Positions 7,781 through 18,635 are shown, numbered from the stretch's first letter. The stretch: 64,000 bases of DNA from Nocardioides sp. NBC_00368 (GCF_036090055.1 NZ_CP107970.1:3970501-4034500); one strand, 5' to 3'. Translations and numbers: made by a program. Notes: generated by a model not told the origin, from the sequence alone.

Positions 7781-8701
7781 ATGCGGCTCGCCTCAGTCAT
7801 CGGCGCAACCCTCGGCACCGGTCTCGCCACCGGCGTGGCCCTGACGACGTACGCCCTGTGGGAGGCCCGTCACTACACGCTGCGCCAGGTGAGACTGCCG
7901 GTGCTTCCCGAGGGAGCGGACCCGCTGCGGGTGCTGCATCTCTCCGACATGCATGTGGTCCCCTCGCAGCACAAGAAGCTCGACTGGATCGCCTCGCTGG
8001 CGGCGTTGAAGCCGGACCTGGTCATCGACACCGGCGACAACCTGGCCCACCAGCGGGCGGTCCCGGCGATCGTCAACGCCCTCGGCACGCTGCTCGACGT
8101 GCCCGGTGTCTTCGTGCACGGCTCCAACGACTACTACGAGCCGCGGCTGCGCAACCCGTTCGGCTACCTGCTTCCGGACAAGGGCAAGCGTCAGACGAAC
8201 GTCCCTGAGCTCCCCTGGCGTGATCTGTCCGCGTCCTTCACCAAGTCGGGCTGGCTCGACCTCACCAACACCCGCTCGTCGCTGACCGTGAACGGCATCG
8301 AGTTCGCCTTCGCCGGCGTCGACGACCCTCACCTGCGACTCGACGATCTGTCCGCCGTCGCCGGCCCCGCGGACCCGAGCGCTGACGTACGCCTCGGGGT
8401 CGCGCACGCGCCCTACCTGCGAGTCCTGGACCAGTTCACCGCCGACGGCTACGACGCCATCCTGGCCGGCCACACCCACGGCGGTCAGGTCTGCCTCCCC
8501 GGCGGACGGGCGCTGGCCACCAACTGCGATCTCGACCCTGCCCGGGCGCGCGGCCTGCACACTCACACCCACGGCGGCCGGCAGGCCTGGCTGCACGTAT
8601 CGGCCGGTCTCGGCACCTCTCCCTACACGCGGATCCGCGTCGCGTGCCTCCCCGAGGCCACCCTTCTGACGCTCACTCCGCGCGGGGCGTCTCGACGGTA
8701 G
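7781..8701 (+). CDS. Membrane-anchored calcineurin-like metallophosphoesterase
   Basis: 306 aa. An N-terminal hydrophobic helix (about 4-27) anchors the protein. The metal motifs follow in order: LHLSDMHV (D-x-H), DTGDN (GDxx), a variant GSNDYYE in place of GNHD/E, AHAP and the C-terminal AGHTHGGQVCLPGG. This is the YkuE/YaeI-like branch, often of unknown substrate (lipid A pyrophosphate or phosphoprotein in other bacteria). Ser in place of Gly before ND of the GNHD motif is common in actinobacterial members (GSNDY). The gene is compact behind yqeY on the other strand and is followed by tRNA-Pro. Confidence 0.87.
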   Translation: MRLASVIGATLGTGLATGVALTTYALWEARHYTLRQVRLPVLPEGADPLRVLHLSDMHVVPSQHKKLDWIASLAALKPDLVIDTGDNLAHQRAVPAIVNALGTLLDVPGVFVHGSNDYYEPRLRNPFGYLLPDKGKRQTNVPELPWRDLSASFTKSGWLDLTNTRSSLTVNGIEFAFAGVDDPHLRLDDLSAVAGPADPSADVRLGVAHAPYLRVLDQFTADGYDAILAGHTHGGQVCLPGGRALATNCDLDPARARGLHTHTHGGRQAWLHVSAGLGTSPYTRIRVACLPEATLLTLTPRGASRR

Positions 8702-8773
8702 GGCTCGATTACGAGTCGGGGCAGTCTCTGGGCTATGCTCATTTCTCGTTGGACCGTTCATCGGTGCAGCATT

Positions 8774-8847
8774 CGGGTTGTAGCGCAGCTTGGTAGCGCA
8801 CCTCGTTCGGGACGAGGGGGCCGCAGGTTCAAATCCTGTCAACCCGA
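8774..8847 (+). tRNA. tRNA-Pro (anticodon CGG)
   Basis: The acceptor arms CGGGTTG and CAACCCG pair perfectly. The D-arm contains AGCGCAGCTTGGTAGCGC. The anticodon stem CCTCG/CGAGG closes the loop TTCGGGA, giving anticodon CGG. The T-arm contains GGTTCAAATCC. The discriminator is A, and CCA is not encoded. It is followed ten bases later by a strong terminator. Confidence 0.95.
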
Positions 8848-8856
8848 CATCGAGTT

Positions 8857-8888
8857 CAGGCTCGGAGATCGCAAGATCTCCGAGCCTG
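8857..8888 (+). terminator. Terminator of tRNA-Pro
   Basis: A perfect 14-bp stem (8857-8870 with 8875-8888, loop GCAA, a GNRA tetraloop) is followed by AGTTCATTTCTG, a short T-rich tail. Confidence 0.85.
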
Positions 8889-8919
8889 AGTTCATTTCTG
8901 ACCGAGTAGTGTCGACGCC

Positions 8920-9378
8920 ATGAGCTTCGACACTCGCAACGGCACCCGCGGCGCCAGGCAGATCACCGCCAACCCGCTCCTGAAGCTGGGCAACAAGCTG
9001 ATGATGCGCCGGGCGCGCAAGAGCAACGCCACGATGGCCGGGATGCGGTTGCTCGTGCTCACCACGATCGGCAAGAAGAGCGGCGAACCTCGTTCGACGC
9101 CACTCGCCTGGTTCCCCAGCGGCGACGACACCTGGCTGGTCGTTGCCTCCGCCGGAGGCGGGGCGAGGAACCCAGCGTGGTACTACAACCTCGCAGCCAA
9201 CCCCGACCGCGTCACGATCGAGATGGGCGGCGAGACCATCCCGGTGGTCGCCGAGCAGCTCCACGGTGAGGAGCGGGCGCAGGCCTGGGCCACGATCGTC
9301 GCGTCCGCTGCCAACTTCGGGAGCTATGAGAAGAAGACCGACCGCGAGATCCCGGTCATCCGTCTGACCCGCGCCTGA
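8920..9378 (+). CDS. F420-dependent (deazaflavin) nitroreductase-family protein
   Basis: 152 aa. The Ddn/FDOR-A pattern is clear: MRLLVLTTIGKKSGEPRSTPLAWF, then WLVVASAGGGARNPAWYYNLAANPDRVTIEMGG. The GKKSGxxRxTPL stretch and the ASxGG...PxWYxNL stretch are the F420-binding parts of the DUF385 family. These proteins reduce quinones, nitro compounds or other substrates with reduced coenzyme F420 in actinobacteria. The physiological substrate is not readable from sequence. It lies alone after the tRNA terminator, with its stop 37 bp before the next membrane gene on the same strand. Confidence 0.85.
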   Translation: MSFDTRNGTRGARQITANPLLKLGNKLMMRRARKSNATMAGMRLLVLTTIGKKSGEPRSTPLAWFPSGDDTWLVVASAGGGARNPAWYYNLAANPDRVTIEMGGETIPVVAEQLHGEERAQAWATIVASAANFGSYEKKTDREIPVIRLTRA

Positions 9379-9415
9379 GTTCAAATGTGACGCGCGACAT
9401 GCGAAACTGCCCCTC

Positions 9416-10108
9416 ATGAGCAACGACCCCGCCGACAAGCTCGCCGCGCCGTCGTTCGGCTTCAAGAAGAAGCGCGGGGGCACGAAGCCGGCGAGCACCA
9501 AGCCCGAGAAGGCTTCCGCGGAGAAGACTCAGGTGCTGGAGACGGCACCACCCGTCATCGCTCCCGAGCCGCCTGCGGAGAAGTCCGCGAAGGCGCCGAC
9601 ACCAAAGCCCACCCCGAAGCCTGCACCGAAGCAGAGGGCCGAGAAGCCACCCAAGCCCGCCAAGGAGCCGAAGGCACCTCGTGAGCCCAAGGCACCCCGG
9701 CAGTCCATGGAAGCGATCCAGCGGCGCATCAACCTCGGCACCCCGTCCGGCCTGTCCGCGGCGGTGATGGTCGGCGCCATCGTCGGCGCGTTCATGGCTC
9801 TGGCGATCTGGTTCAGCGGCATGGTGAGCCAGTGGACCCGCGGCACCTCCTCGCTCGGCGACACCGGCGCGATCGTCCTGATCGGCGTCTTCGTCCTCGC
9901 GGTCGTCCTCGGCGGCTACCTGCTCCGCCTGGCCAGCGCCCGCTCCCCCTTCACGATCAGCTTCCTCGGCTCGGCCCTCGTCGCCGTACTCTCGATGCTG
10001 TTCCTCACCGACCTCTTCAACCACGCCTGGGGCGTGATCATCGTGGTGATCCTCACCGCCGGCGCGTACGCCCTCGCCTACTGGGTGACCACCAACTACA
10101 TCGACTGA
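9416..10108 (+). CDS. Membrane protein with Lys/Pro/Ala-rich N-terminal tail
   Basis: 230 aa. The first about 105 residues are low-complexity, rich in K, P, A and E (repeated KPxPKPA and PREPKAPR-like runs), and probably disordered in the cytoplasm. Four hydrophobic helices follow (about 118-140, 155-175, 183-200, 206-224). No known enzyme motif was seen. The charged tail could bind nucleic acid or anionic partners, but this is only an inference. The gene ends before a strong hairpin that separates it from convergent asd. Confidence 0.72.
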   Translation: MSNDPADKLAAPSFGFKKKRGGTKPASTKPEKASAEKTQVLETAPPVIAPEPPAEKSAKAPTPKPTPKPAPKQRAEKPPKPAKEPKAPREPKAPRQSMEAIQRRINLGTPSGLSAAVMVGAIVGAFMALAIWFSGMVSQWTRGTSSLGDTGAIVLIGVFVLAVVLGGYLLRLASARSPFTISFLGSALVAVLSMLFLTDLFNHAWGVIIVVILTAGAYALAYWVTTNYID

Positions 10109-10154
10109 CCACCCCGGGCCGAGGCGTCACCCGCGTCGGCCGATGCGTCACGTA

Positions 10155-10194
10155 CGTCGGCCGAACTGGCACCGTGGTGCCAGCTCGGCCGACG
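10155..10194. terminator. Bidirectional hairpin between convergent genes
   Basis: The outer stem 10155-10164 pairs with 10185-10194. After one mismatch, the inner stem 10166-10172 pairs with 10177-10183 around a CGTG loop. It lies between the membrane protein gene and the end of asd. Confidence 0.75.
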
Positions 10195-10229
10195 GGAGTG
10201 ACGTCTCGACCGACGTACCTGACGTCTCG

Positions 10230-11269
10230 TCAGAGGGCGGCGGCTACCAGCTCGGCGATCTGGACCGTGTTGAGCGCGGCGCCCTTGCGGAGGTTGTCGT
10301 TGGAGATGAACAGCGCGAGACCGCGGTTGTCCGGGACGCCCTCGTCCTGACGGATGCGGCCGACGTAGGACGGGTCCTTGCCGGCGGCGTGGAGAGGCGT
10401 GGGTACGTCGCGGAGCTCGACGCCCGGGGCGTTCGCCAGGATCTCGGTGGCACGCTCGGGGGTCAGCGGCGAGGAGAACTCGGCGTTGACCGCGAGCGAG
10501 TGGCCGGTGACGACCGGGACGCGGACGCAGATGCCGGAGACGCGCAGGTCGGGCAGGGAGAGGATCTTGCGGGACTCGTTGCGGAGCTTCTGCTCCTCGT
10601 CGGTCTCGCCCCGGCCGTCCTCGACCAGCGACCCGGCGTAGGGAAGGACGTTGTAGGCGATCGTCTCGACGTACTTGTCCGGTTCGGGGAACGCGATCGC
10701 GGACCCGTCGTAGGCGAGCTCACGGGCCTTGTCACCGGCAGCGGCGATGCCGCTGACGAGCTCCTCGACACCGGCGACGCCGGAGCCGGAGACCGCCTGG
10801 TACGTGGAGACGACGAGACGCTCGAGGCCGGCCTCGTCGTGGAGCGCCTTGAGCACCGGCATCGCGGCCATCGTGGTGCAGTTGGGGTTGGCGATGATGC
10901 CCTGGCGGGCCTCGATCACCCCGGCCATCGCGGACGGGTTGACCTCGGAGACGACCAGCGGGATCGCCGGGTCCTTGCGCCAGGCCGAGGAGTTGTCGAT
11001 GACGATCACGCCGGCTTCGGCGAACTTCGGGGCCAGCGCCTTCGAGGTGGCGCCGCCGGCCGAGAAGATCGCGATGTCGAGCCCCGACGGGTCGGCGGTG
11101 GCGGCGTCCTCGACGACGACCGAACGGTCGCCGAACTCGATGGTCTTGCCCGCCGAGCGTGCAGAGGCGAAGAAACGTACCTCGCCGAGCGGGAAGTTCC
11201 GCTCGAGCAGGATCTGGCGTACGGCGACGCCCACCTGCCCGGTTGCTCCCACGATTCCCAGGTTGACGC

Positions 11270-11273
<4 letters not shown>
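10230..11273 (-). CDS. asd: Aspartate-semialdehyde dehydrogenase
   Basis: 347 aa. It converts aspartyl phosphate to aspartate semialdehyde with NADPH, the second step toward lysine, threonine, methionine and diaminopimelate. The NADP-binding GIVGATGQVG is at residues 6-15, the active-site Cys132 in ANPNCTTM, and the acid/base His258 in VTGHSLAVNAEF. Length is normal for the family. Its ATG overlaps the stop of ask (ATGA at 11270-11273), so the two are translationally coupled, the usual actinobacterial ask-asd operon. Confidence 0.97.
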
Positions 11274-13108
<1,835 letters not shown>

Positions 13109-13119
13109 GCCGGGAGAGT

Positions 13120-13785
13120 CTACGTTGCCGTAGCGGCCGTCTTCTCCAGCATCTCATCAGCGGCCGCCAGGTCCTCGTCCTCACCGGTGAACGGCTCGGA
13201 GTCGAGGCGGTCGTGAGCCACCACCGTGAGCAGTGCGTTGAGCACCGCGCCGGCCAGGTTGCCCCAGTTGTTGACGTAGCTGAACTGCCACCACCACAGC
13301 GCCTCGTCGACGTCGCCGAGACGGTAGTGACGCAGGCCGTACTCCAGATCGGTCACCAGGCTGGCGACGTCGTCGGAGATCTGGCTGTCGACCACGTCGG
13401 GGCTGTAAGGATCGAAGACGAAGCTGTAGGTGTCGATGTCGCCGAACATCTCGGCCAGCCCCATCCGGAGCTCGTCGACGTCGGCCTCCATGCCCACATC
13501 GGGCTGGAACTCCTCACGAGGCTCGAAGTCCTGCTGGGCGCCCAGTCGCGCGCCCGCCAGCAGGATCTGGCTCACTTCCAGCAGCAGCATCGGGACAGCG
13601 CTGCCGCCGTCGCCGTCGGCAGCGATCGCGCGCACCGAGAGCAGGAAGCTCTCCACCGAGTCGGCGATGCTGGTGGCGAAGTCCGCGCTGCGCGCGGGCA
13701 CTCCCTCGCTCGGCGCGAACGGACGAGCAAGCTCGCCGCCCGACCTCGCTCGGGTCGTCTCCTTGCCAGTCAAGTCGTTCGTCAT
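13120..13785 (-). CDS. DUF5063 family protein
   Basis: 221 aa. After a charged, poorly conserved start, the protein matches the acidic DUF5063 pattern: DFATSIADSVESFLLSVRAIA, a central FGDIDTYSFVFDPY, and an aromatic DEALWWWQFSYVNNWGNLAGAVLNALLTVVA block. The family occurs in actinobacteria between recR and ask, as here, with an 11-bp gap to ask and 87 bp from recR. Function is unknown. No membrane segment or catalytic motif is evident. The start ATG at 13785 is kept because no better ribosome site was seen; the conserved part begins about residue 33. Confidence 0.8.
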   Translation of the reverse strand: MTNDLTGKETTRARSGGELARPFAPSEGVPARSADFATSIADSVESFLLSVRAIAADGDGGSAVPMLLLEVSQILLAGARLGAQQDFEPREEFQPDVGMEADVDELRMGLAEMFGDIDTYSFVFDPYSPDVVDSQISDDVASLVTDLEYGLRHYRLGDVDEALWWWQFSYVNNWGNLAGAVLNALLTVVAHDRLDSEPFTGEDEDLAAADEMLEKTAATAT

Positions 13786-13872
13786 GACGGCCCCCTTTCC
13801 CGAGGTCCCTTGAATCGTCAGGCTACCGCCGAAGTCGCGGCCTGACGAGGGTAAAGAGTCTGCTCTTAGGGA

Positions 13873-14469
13873 CTACTCAGCCGCGCGGCGACCGGCGAAC
13901 GCGCGCCCGAGAGTGACCTCGTCGGCGTACTCCAGGTCGCCACCGACCGGAAGACCGCTGGCCAGACGGGTGACCTTCAGCCCGAGCGGGCTCAGCTGAC
14001 GGGTCAGGTACGTCGCCGTCGCCTCGCCCTCGAGGTTGGGGTCCGTGGCGAGGATCACCTCGGTGATCCCGGGATCGTTGAGCCGCTGGACGAGCTCGCG
14101 GATGCGGAGCTGGTCGGGACCGATCCCGTCGATCGGGCTGATCGCCCCACCGAGCACGTGGTAGCGACCCCGGAACTCCCTGGTGCGCTCGATCGCGACG
14201 ACGTCCTTGTATTCCTCGACCACGCACAGCACCGACTGCTCGCGACGCGGGTCGCGACAGATCCGGCACGTCTCCTCCTCGGAGACGTTGAAGCAGACCG
14301 AGCAGAACTTCACCTTCGCCTTGACCTCGTTGAGGATCGAGGCCAGCCGATGTACGTCGGCGGGGTCAGCCTGGAGCAGATGGAACGCGATCCGCTGGGC
14401 GCTCTTCGGGCCTACGCCCGGGAGCCGTCCCAGCTCGTCGATGAGGTCTTGGACCACACCCTCGTACAA
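13873..14469 (-). CDS. recR: Recombination mediator RecR
   Basis: 198 aa, normal length. The helix-hairpin-helix LGRLPGVGPKSAQRIAFHLL (13-32) is followed by a zinc finger with Cys56, Cys59, Cys68 and Cys71, then a Toprim domain (VVEEYKDVVAIE, YHVLGGAISPIDGIGPDQL) and a C-terminal LPVGGDLEYADEVTLGRAF. RecR works with RecO/RecF to load RecA at gaps. The start is TTG, with AAGGA about 13 bases upstream; family alignment (MYEGVVQDLIDELG) supports it. Transcribed after dnaX and ybaB, the common dnaX-ybaB-recR order. Confidence 0.96.
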   Translation of the reverse strand: MYEGVVQDLIDELGRLPGVGPKSAQRIAFHLLQADPADVHRLASILNEVKAKVKFCSVCFNVSEEETCRICRDPRREQSVLCVVEEYKDVVAIERTREFRGRYHVLGGAISPIDGIGPDQLRIRELVQRLNDPGITEVILATDPNLEGEATATYLTRQLSPLGLKVTRLASGLPVGGDLEYADEVTLGRAFAGRRAAE

Positions 14470-14486
14470 CGCTGTTGCCTGTCCTT

Positions 14487-14879
14487 CTAGAAGCCGAGCT
14501 TGAACGGCGGCTCGTTGCCGCCGGGAGCACCCATACCGCCGCCGAGGCCGCCCGCGAGCGGGCCCATCGCCTCGCCGGCGAGCGCGTCGGCCTTGCCCTT
14601 CGCGTCGCGGTAGGCGGCGACGATCACGGCACCGAGGTCCTCGAGGTCGTCGGGGCTGCTGCCGTCGAACTCGCCCTGCTTGATCTCCACGCCGACCAGC
14701 TCGCCGGTGCCGGTGAGCTTGACGGTCACCGCACCACCGGCGACGGTGCCGTCGACGATCGTCTCGGCGAGCTTCTCCTGGGCGTCGACGATCTGGCTCT
14801 GCAGCGCCTGAGCCTGCTGCATGATCGCGTTGAGGTCGAAGCCGCCCTCGCCGCCGAGGCCTTCGAGTGGGTTCGTCAT
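14487..14879 (-). CDS. ybaB: YbaB/EbfC nucleoid-associated protein
   Basis: 130 aa. The core (about 17-95) shows the family pattern: IMQQAQALQSQIVDAQEKLAETIVDGTVAGGAVTVKLTGTGELVGVEI, followed by DDLEDLGAVIVAAYRDAKGKA. It binds DNA as a dimer and has a structural or regulatory role. A Gly-rich tail (GGLGGGMGAPGG) is present. Ten bp separate it from dnaX and 17 bp from recR, so the three are one transcript. Confidence 0.93.
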   Translation of the reverse strand: MTNPLEGLGGEGGFDLNAIMQQAQALQSQIVDAQEKLAETIVDGTVAGGAVTVKLTGTGELVGVEIKQGEFDGSSPDDLEDLGAVIVAAYRDAKGKADALAGEAMGPLAGGLGGGMGAPGGNEPPFKLGF

Positions 14880-14889
14880 CTGTGCCGTC

Positions 14890-16992
14890 CTAGTTGTGAG
14901 GAATCTCTTCGATCATCGTTGCACCCAGCTCCTGAGCGAGCAGCGCCTCGGCGCCCATCGCGGCCGGCCCGTCGTAGGCCTGGTCGTCGGGGTTCACCGC
15001 GGCGTCGGCCTCGGCGAGGCGAGCCGCGGTGTCGTCGACGGGGGGCTCGTAGTCGGCCGCACGCGTCGGCCGGATCGCCTCGCGCGCGAGCGCGATCGCT
15101 CCCGGGTCGGCCTGGGCCGCGGGCGGCTCCGGCGGGGCGGGCGGCTGGTCGGGCGGGGGCGGCTCGGCGGCCCAGTCGGGCGGCGGGGCCTGTTCGTTCC
15201 AGGAGGCCTCGGGCGGCTGCTGCGGCTGGGCGGGCTCCTGGGGCTGGCTCGGCTGCGGCGGGGCCTGCCGCTGCGGGGCGCCCTGGCCACCCCCGGCGAC
15301 GATCGCCTCGATCTTCGGTTGGATACCGATCACGTTGACCAGCGCCTGCCCGAGGATCGGCTCGTGCCCGCCGGTCGCGAACCGGTCACGCAGCCCCGGC
15401 GAGGCGAAGCCAAGGGTGAGCACGCCGTCGCGGAAGTCGACCACCTGCGCGTTCTGGCCCACCAGGGACCAGGTCGCCCGGCGCAGGCCCTTGGTCTGGG
15501 CGATCACGTCGTCCCACAGACGGCGGATGTCTACGTTGCCCATGCCACCCGGCTGTGCCGGCGGCTGGGGCTGGCTCGGTGGCTCCGGTGCGGGCGGTGC
15601 GGGTGGTGTCGCCGGAGCCTGCTGCTGCGGGGGCCTCTCCGCGATCGGCTCGGGAGCGGGAGCGGGCTCGGGCTCGGGAGTCGGCGCGTACGTCTGGACG
15701 GGCTCAGGCTGCGGCGGCGCGGGAGCGGTCGTCTCGTGCCCCGGCGCACCGACGGACGGCTTGAGCACCGGCCGGTCCTGGGCCGGGGCGGCGGCCGCCG
15801 GAGGAGCGGTCACCGTCGGCGTACCGCTGATCTCGATCCGCCTCTCCAGACGGTCCAGCCGGGCGGCCAGACCGTCGGTGCCGTCGGCCGCGGGCAGCAG
15901 CACCCGGGCACAGATCAGCTCGAGCAGGAGTCGGGGCGCGGTGGCGCCGCGCATCTCGGTCAGGCCGGTCGCCACGGCGTCGGCCGCCCGGGAGAGGTCG
16001 TGGGGCCCGAAGCGTCCGGCCTGGGCGACGAGGCGCTCGCCGCCGTCCTCGGAGACGTCGATGAGACCGGTCGCAGGCGCGTCCGGGACCGCCTTGACGA
16101 TGACCAGGTCGCGCAGACGCCGGAGCAGGTCCTCGGTGAACCGCCGCGGGTCCTGGCCGGTCTCGATGATCTTGTCGATCACCCCGAAGACCGCGGCGCC
16201 GTCGTGAGCGGCGAAGGCGTCGACGACCTCGTCCAGCAGCGCATCGGGGGTGTAGCCGAGCAGCCCGGCGGCCAGCTCGTACGTCACTCCCTCAGGCCCG
16301 GCACCACCGAGCAGCTGGTCCATGACCGAGAGGCTGTCGCGCATCGATCCGGCGCCCGCACGAGCGACCAGCGGCAGCGCGGCCGGCGCAACGTTGATCC
16401 CCTCCTTCTCGCACAGAGTCGCGATGTAGTCGGAGACCAGCTTCGGCGGGAAGAGACGGAACGGATAGTGGTGGGTGCGCGACCGGATCGTCGGGATGAC
16501 CTTCTCCGGCTCGGTCGTCGCGAAGATGAACCGCAGGTGCTCCGGCGGCTCCTCGACGAGCTTGAGCAGCGCGTTGAAGCCCTGCGTCGAGACCATGTGG
16601 GCCTCGTCGATGATGTAGACCTTGTAGCGGCTCTTCACCGGCGCGAAGAACGCCTTCTCCCGCAGGTCACGGGCGTCGTCCACACCACCGTGCGACGCCG
16701 CGTCGATCTCGATCACGTCGATGCTGCCTGGCCCACCGCGCGCGAGATCACGGCACGACTCGCACTCCCCGCACGGGTCCGCGATCGGCGCCTTCTCGCA
16801 GTTCAGCGCCCGCGCCAGGATCCGCGCCGAGGTGGTCTTGCCACAGCCGCGCGGCCCCGAGAAGAGATACGCATGGTTGACCCGGTTGCCCGCCAGCGCA
16901 TTGCGCAGCGGTCCGGTGACGTGATCCTGGCCGATGACCTCGGCAAACGTCTCCGGCCGGTAGCGGCGGTAGAGAGCTAGCGGTGCGTCCAC
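14890..16992 (-). CDS. dnaX: DNA polymerase III subunit gamma/tau
   Basis: 700 aa from the GTG that gives the conserved start VDAPLALYRRYRPETFAEVIGQ; an upstream extension is not conserved and was rejected. Walker A GPRGCGKT is at 46-53, a zinc module at Cys65, Cys74, Cys77 and Cys80, a DEAH Walker B in YIIDEAHM, and a sensor-1 region FATTEP. It is the ATPase of the clamp loader and scaffolds the replicase. From about residue 400 there is a long Pro/Gln/Ala-rich linker, then a folded region (NVDIRRLWDDVIAQTKGLRRATW) typical of actinobacterial tau, and a second Pro-rich stretch. No frameshift signal for a short gamma form was looked for beyond a visual scan. Confidence 0.95.
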   Translation of the reverse strand: MDAPLALYRRYRPETFAEVIGQDHVTGPLRNALAGNRVNHAYLFSGPRGCGKTTSARILARALNCEKAPIADPCGECESCRDLARGGPGSIDVIEIDAASHGGVDDARDLREKAFFAPVKSRYKVYIIDEAHMVSTQGFNALLKLVEEPPEHLRFIFATTEPEKVIPTIRSRTHHYPFRLFPPKLVSDYIATLCEKEGINVAPAALPLVARAGAGSMRDSLSVMDQLLGGAGPEGVTYELAAGLLGYTPDALLDEVVDAFAAHDGAAVFGVIDKIIETGQDPRRFTEDLLRRLRDLVIVKAVPDAPATGLIDVSEDGGERLVAQAGRFGPHDLSRAADAVATGLTEMRGATAPRLLLELICARVLLPAADGTDGLAARLDRLERRIEISGTPTVTAPPAAAAPAQDRPVLKPSVGAPGHETTAPAPPQPEPVQTYAPTPEPEPAPAPEPIAERPPQQQAPATPPAPPAPEPPSQPQPPAQPGGMGNVDIRRLWDDVIAQTKGLRRATWSLVGQNAQVVDFRDGVLTLGFASPGLRDRFATGGHEPILGQALVNVIGIQPKIEAIVAGGGQGAPQRQAPPQPSQPQEPAQPQQPPEASWNEQAPPPDWAAEPPPPDQPPAPPEPPAAQADPGAIALAREAIRPTRAADYEPPVDDTAARLAEADAAVNPDDQAYDGPAAMGAEALLAQELGATMIEEIPHN

Positions 16993-17165
16993 CCCATGAA
17001 CCCTAACGATCCCCACCGACAGTCGGTAGCCGCCGGGCGGCCCGGCCGTGGACGAACCCGCAAAGTGGGTCGTTCTGACCCATACGCCTGCGCAGTCCTC
17101 CACCGAGGGACCAGCATTCGCACCGGGCGCTCTTCTGGGCGCCGACGATTCCGGAAGGACGATCG

Positions 17166-17771
17166 ATGAACAGAGCCGACGACGCGCTGTCGATGTCACC
17201 GAACCAGCCTCTCCCCCAGCACCTGCCGGCAGTCCCGCGTGGTCTGGCGAAAGCTGCGATCGTCCTGGCCGTCGCCCTCACGGCCCTTCGGCTGGTCACC
17301 GTCGGGATTCTCTCCGTCCCGGCCCCTGCAGCGTGGGCTTGGGACGTACTCACGATGATCTCGTTGGCTGCGATCGTGACCATGATCGCCCTCTACCTGG
17401 TGGGCAGCCTATGGCTCCTGCGAAGCTATGACTTCGCGAAACTGGTCGATCCGGCGTTCCCCATGCGGCGCAGCCGATCATGGACGTGGCTCGGGTGGTG
17501 GATCCCGATCGTGTCTCTCTGGTTTCCCTTCCAGATCGTCGACGACGTACGCCGCGCGACCGCGAAGGGCGAGGCCCGTCCGAGTCCGACCCTCTGGTGG
17601 GCAGCCTGGCTGATCGCCACCTGGGCGCCGCAGATCCCGATGAGAGACGACGGCGGGATGCTGGTCACCAGCCGCGACGCGGTCTCCGCTGTCGCGCTGG
17701 TGGTCGCGTGTGGCACGTGGATCTCGATCATCCGCGGAATCACCCGCGACCAGGACGCCGCTCGCGGGTGA
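17166..17771 (+). CDS. DUF4328-type membrane protein
   Basis: 201 aa with a good ribosome site (GGAAGGA). Four hydrophobic helices are predicted near 30-50, 57-80, 107-122 and 170-190. The segment RSRSWTWLGWWIPIVSLWFPFQIVDDVRRA, with W-x-x-P-I-x-x-L-W-x-P-F/Y-Q, is the hallmark of DUF4328 proteins. Function is unknown; they are common in actinobacteria. It is divergent from dnaX and convergent with the SRP RNA gene. Confidence 0.72.
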   Translation: MNRADDALSMSPNQPLPQHLPAVPRGLAKAAIVLAVALTALRLVTVGILSVPAPAAWAWDVLTMISLAAIVTMIALYLVGSLWLLRSYDFAKLVDPAFPMRRSRSWTWLGWWIPIVSLWFPFQIVDDVRRATAKGEARPSPTLWWAAWLIATWAPQIPMRDDGGMLVTSRDAVSAVALVVACGTWISIIRGITRDQDAARG

Positions 17772-17784
17772 CGTCAGGAAATAG

Positions 17785-17880
17785 AAAAGGCCCCCCACGT
17801 ACCCAACAGAGCTCGCTTATCCTTGCTGCCTTCCGGCCCTGGGGAGGTTCGACAAGATGTCGCCACATGGGGGGTTGCCG
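17785..17880 (-). ncRNA. ffs: Signal recognition particle RNA (4.5S, ffs)
   Basis: On the minus strand the sequence begins GGCAACCCCCC and ends GGGGGGCC plus TTTT, so the two ends pair in a long hairpin. The conserved SRP54-binding core is present: CCAGGGCCGGAAGGCAGCAA, with the GGAAGGCAGCAAGGATAAGC arrangement of the small bacterial SRP RNA. The T-run after the closing stem provides termination. Neighbouring dnaX and tRNA-Ser are usual companions in actinobacteria. Confidence 0.93.
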
Positions 17881-17976
17881 ATGAGTCTAGACGAGTCGCC
17901 GCGCCGATCCCAAAGCACACCCATCGACCCTCCGCCGATTTCCTCTCAGTTGCCCAACCCGCGTACGATCCCTCAC

Positions 17977-18065
17977 GGATCTGTCGCCTAGTGGCCTATG
18001 GCGCACGGCTGGAATCCGTGTTGGGTTAATAGCCCTCGGGGGTTCGAATCCCCCCAGATCCGCCA
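17977..18065 (+). tRNA. tRNA-Ser (anticodon GGA)
   Basis: The acceptor GGATCTG pairs with CAGATCC. The anticodon stem CACGG/CCGTG closes CTGGAAT, giving anticodon GGA. A long variable arm (TTGGGTTAATAGCCCTC) marks a class II tRNA, and the T-arm has GGTTCGAATCC. CCA is encoded (18063-18065). Confidence 0.95.
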
Positions 18066-18088
18066 GCAGGAAACCACGGTTGACCTGC

Positions 18089-18132
18089 AAGAACGCCGAT
18101 CCGGACAGCGCAAGCCCCGGATCGGCGTTCTT
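18089..18132. terminator. Terminator after tRNA-Ser
   Basis: A perfect 16-bp stem (18089-18104 with 18117-18132) with a 12-base loop is followed by CATTTTCC. It can also serve the convergent RidA-like gene. Confidence 0.85.
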
Positions 18133-18147
18133 CATTTTCCAGGCGGC

Positions 18148-18558
18148 TCAGTCCAAGACGGCGTACGCCTCGACCTCGACGAGCACGTCCGGCTCGAACA
18201 GATAGTCCACGCCGATGGCCGACAGCGGCGGCAGCGGCTGCGGGATGTCGAGCTCGTCGACGACGCTCTCGAGGCCCGCGACGAACGCGTCGTACTTGTC
18301 CGGGCTCCAGTCGGTGACGAAGAACCGGAGACGTACGACGTCGGCGAAGGTGGCACCGGCGCCGGCCAGACCACGGGCGGTGTTGCGGAGGGCATGGGCG
18401 AGCTGACCGGCGAGGTCGCCGGGCGCCACACCGCGACCGAGCTCGTCCCGGGCGATCTGCCCGGCGACATGGATGTGACGTGTCCCGGTGGACACGGAGA
18501 CGTGGTGGTAAGGCACGGGCTGGAACATGCCTTCGGGGGTGAGCAGATCGACGGACAC
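18148..18558 (-). CDS. RidA family protein, second copy
   Basis: 136 aa from GTG 18558, chosen because AAAGGA lies nine bases upstream; a TTG eight codons earlier has no such site. The RidA pattern is visible: VPYHHVSVSTGTRHIHVAGQIARDELG, then ALRNTARGLAGAGATFADVVRLRFFVTDW, and a C-terminal PPLSAIGVDYLFEPDVLVEVEAYAVL. The usual Arg of the active site (R-x-x-x-G/V) is replaced in the region L-S-A-I-G-V, so imine hydrolase activity is less certain. It is divergent from an HxlR regulator 77 bp away, which probably controls it. Confidence 0.82.
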   Translation of the reverse strand: MSVDLLTPEGMFQPVPYHHVSVSTGTRHIHVAGQIARDELGRGVAPGDLAGQLAHALRNTARGLAGAGATFADVVRLRFFVTDWSPDKYDAFVAGLESVVDELDIPQPLPPLSAIGVDYLFEPDVLVEVEAYAVLD

Positions 18559-18635
18559 GATGAGATTCCTTTCGATGGTCAAGGTTTCTCATGTGTACTT
18601 GGTATCCACAGGACACTTCAACGAGACTAGGTGTC

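Noticed and set aside
8735..8923. Small open frame over tRNA-Pro
   Set aside because: It consists of the tRNA and its terminator.
14821..16980. Open frame opposite dnaX
   Set aside because: Antisense shadow rich in Arg and Gly; dnaX is clearly the gene.
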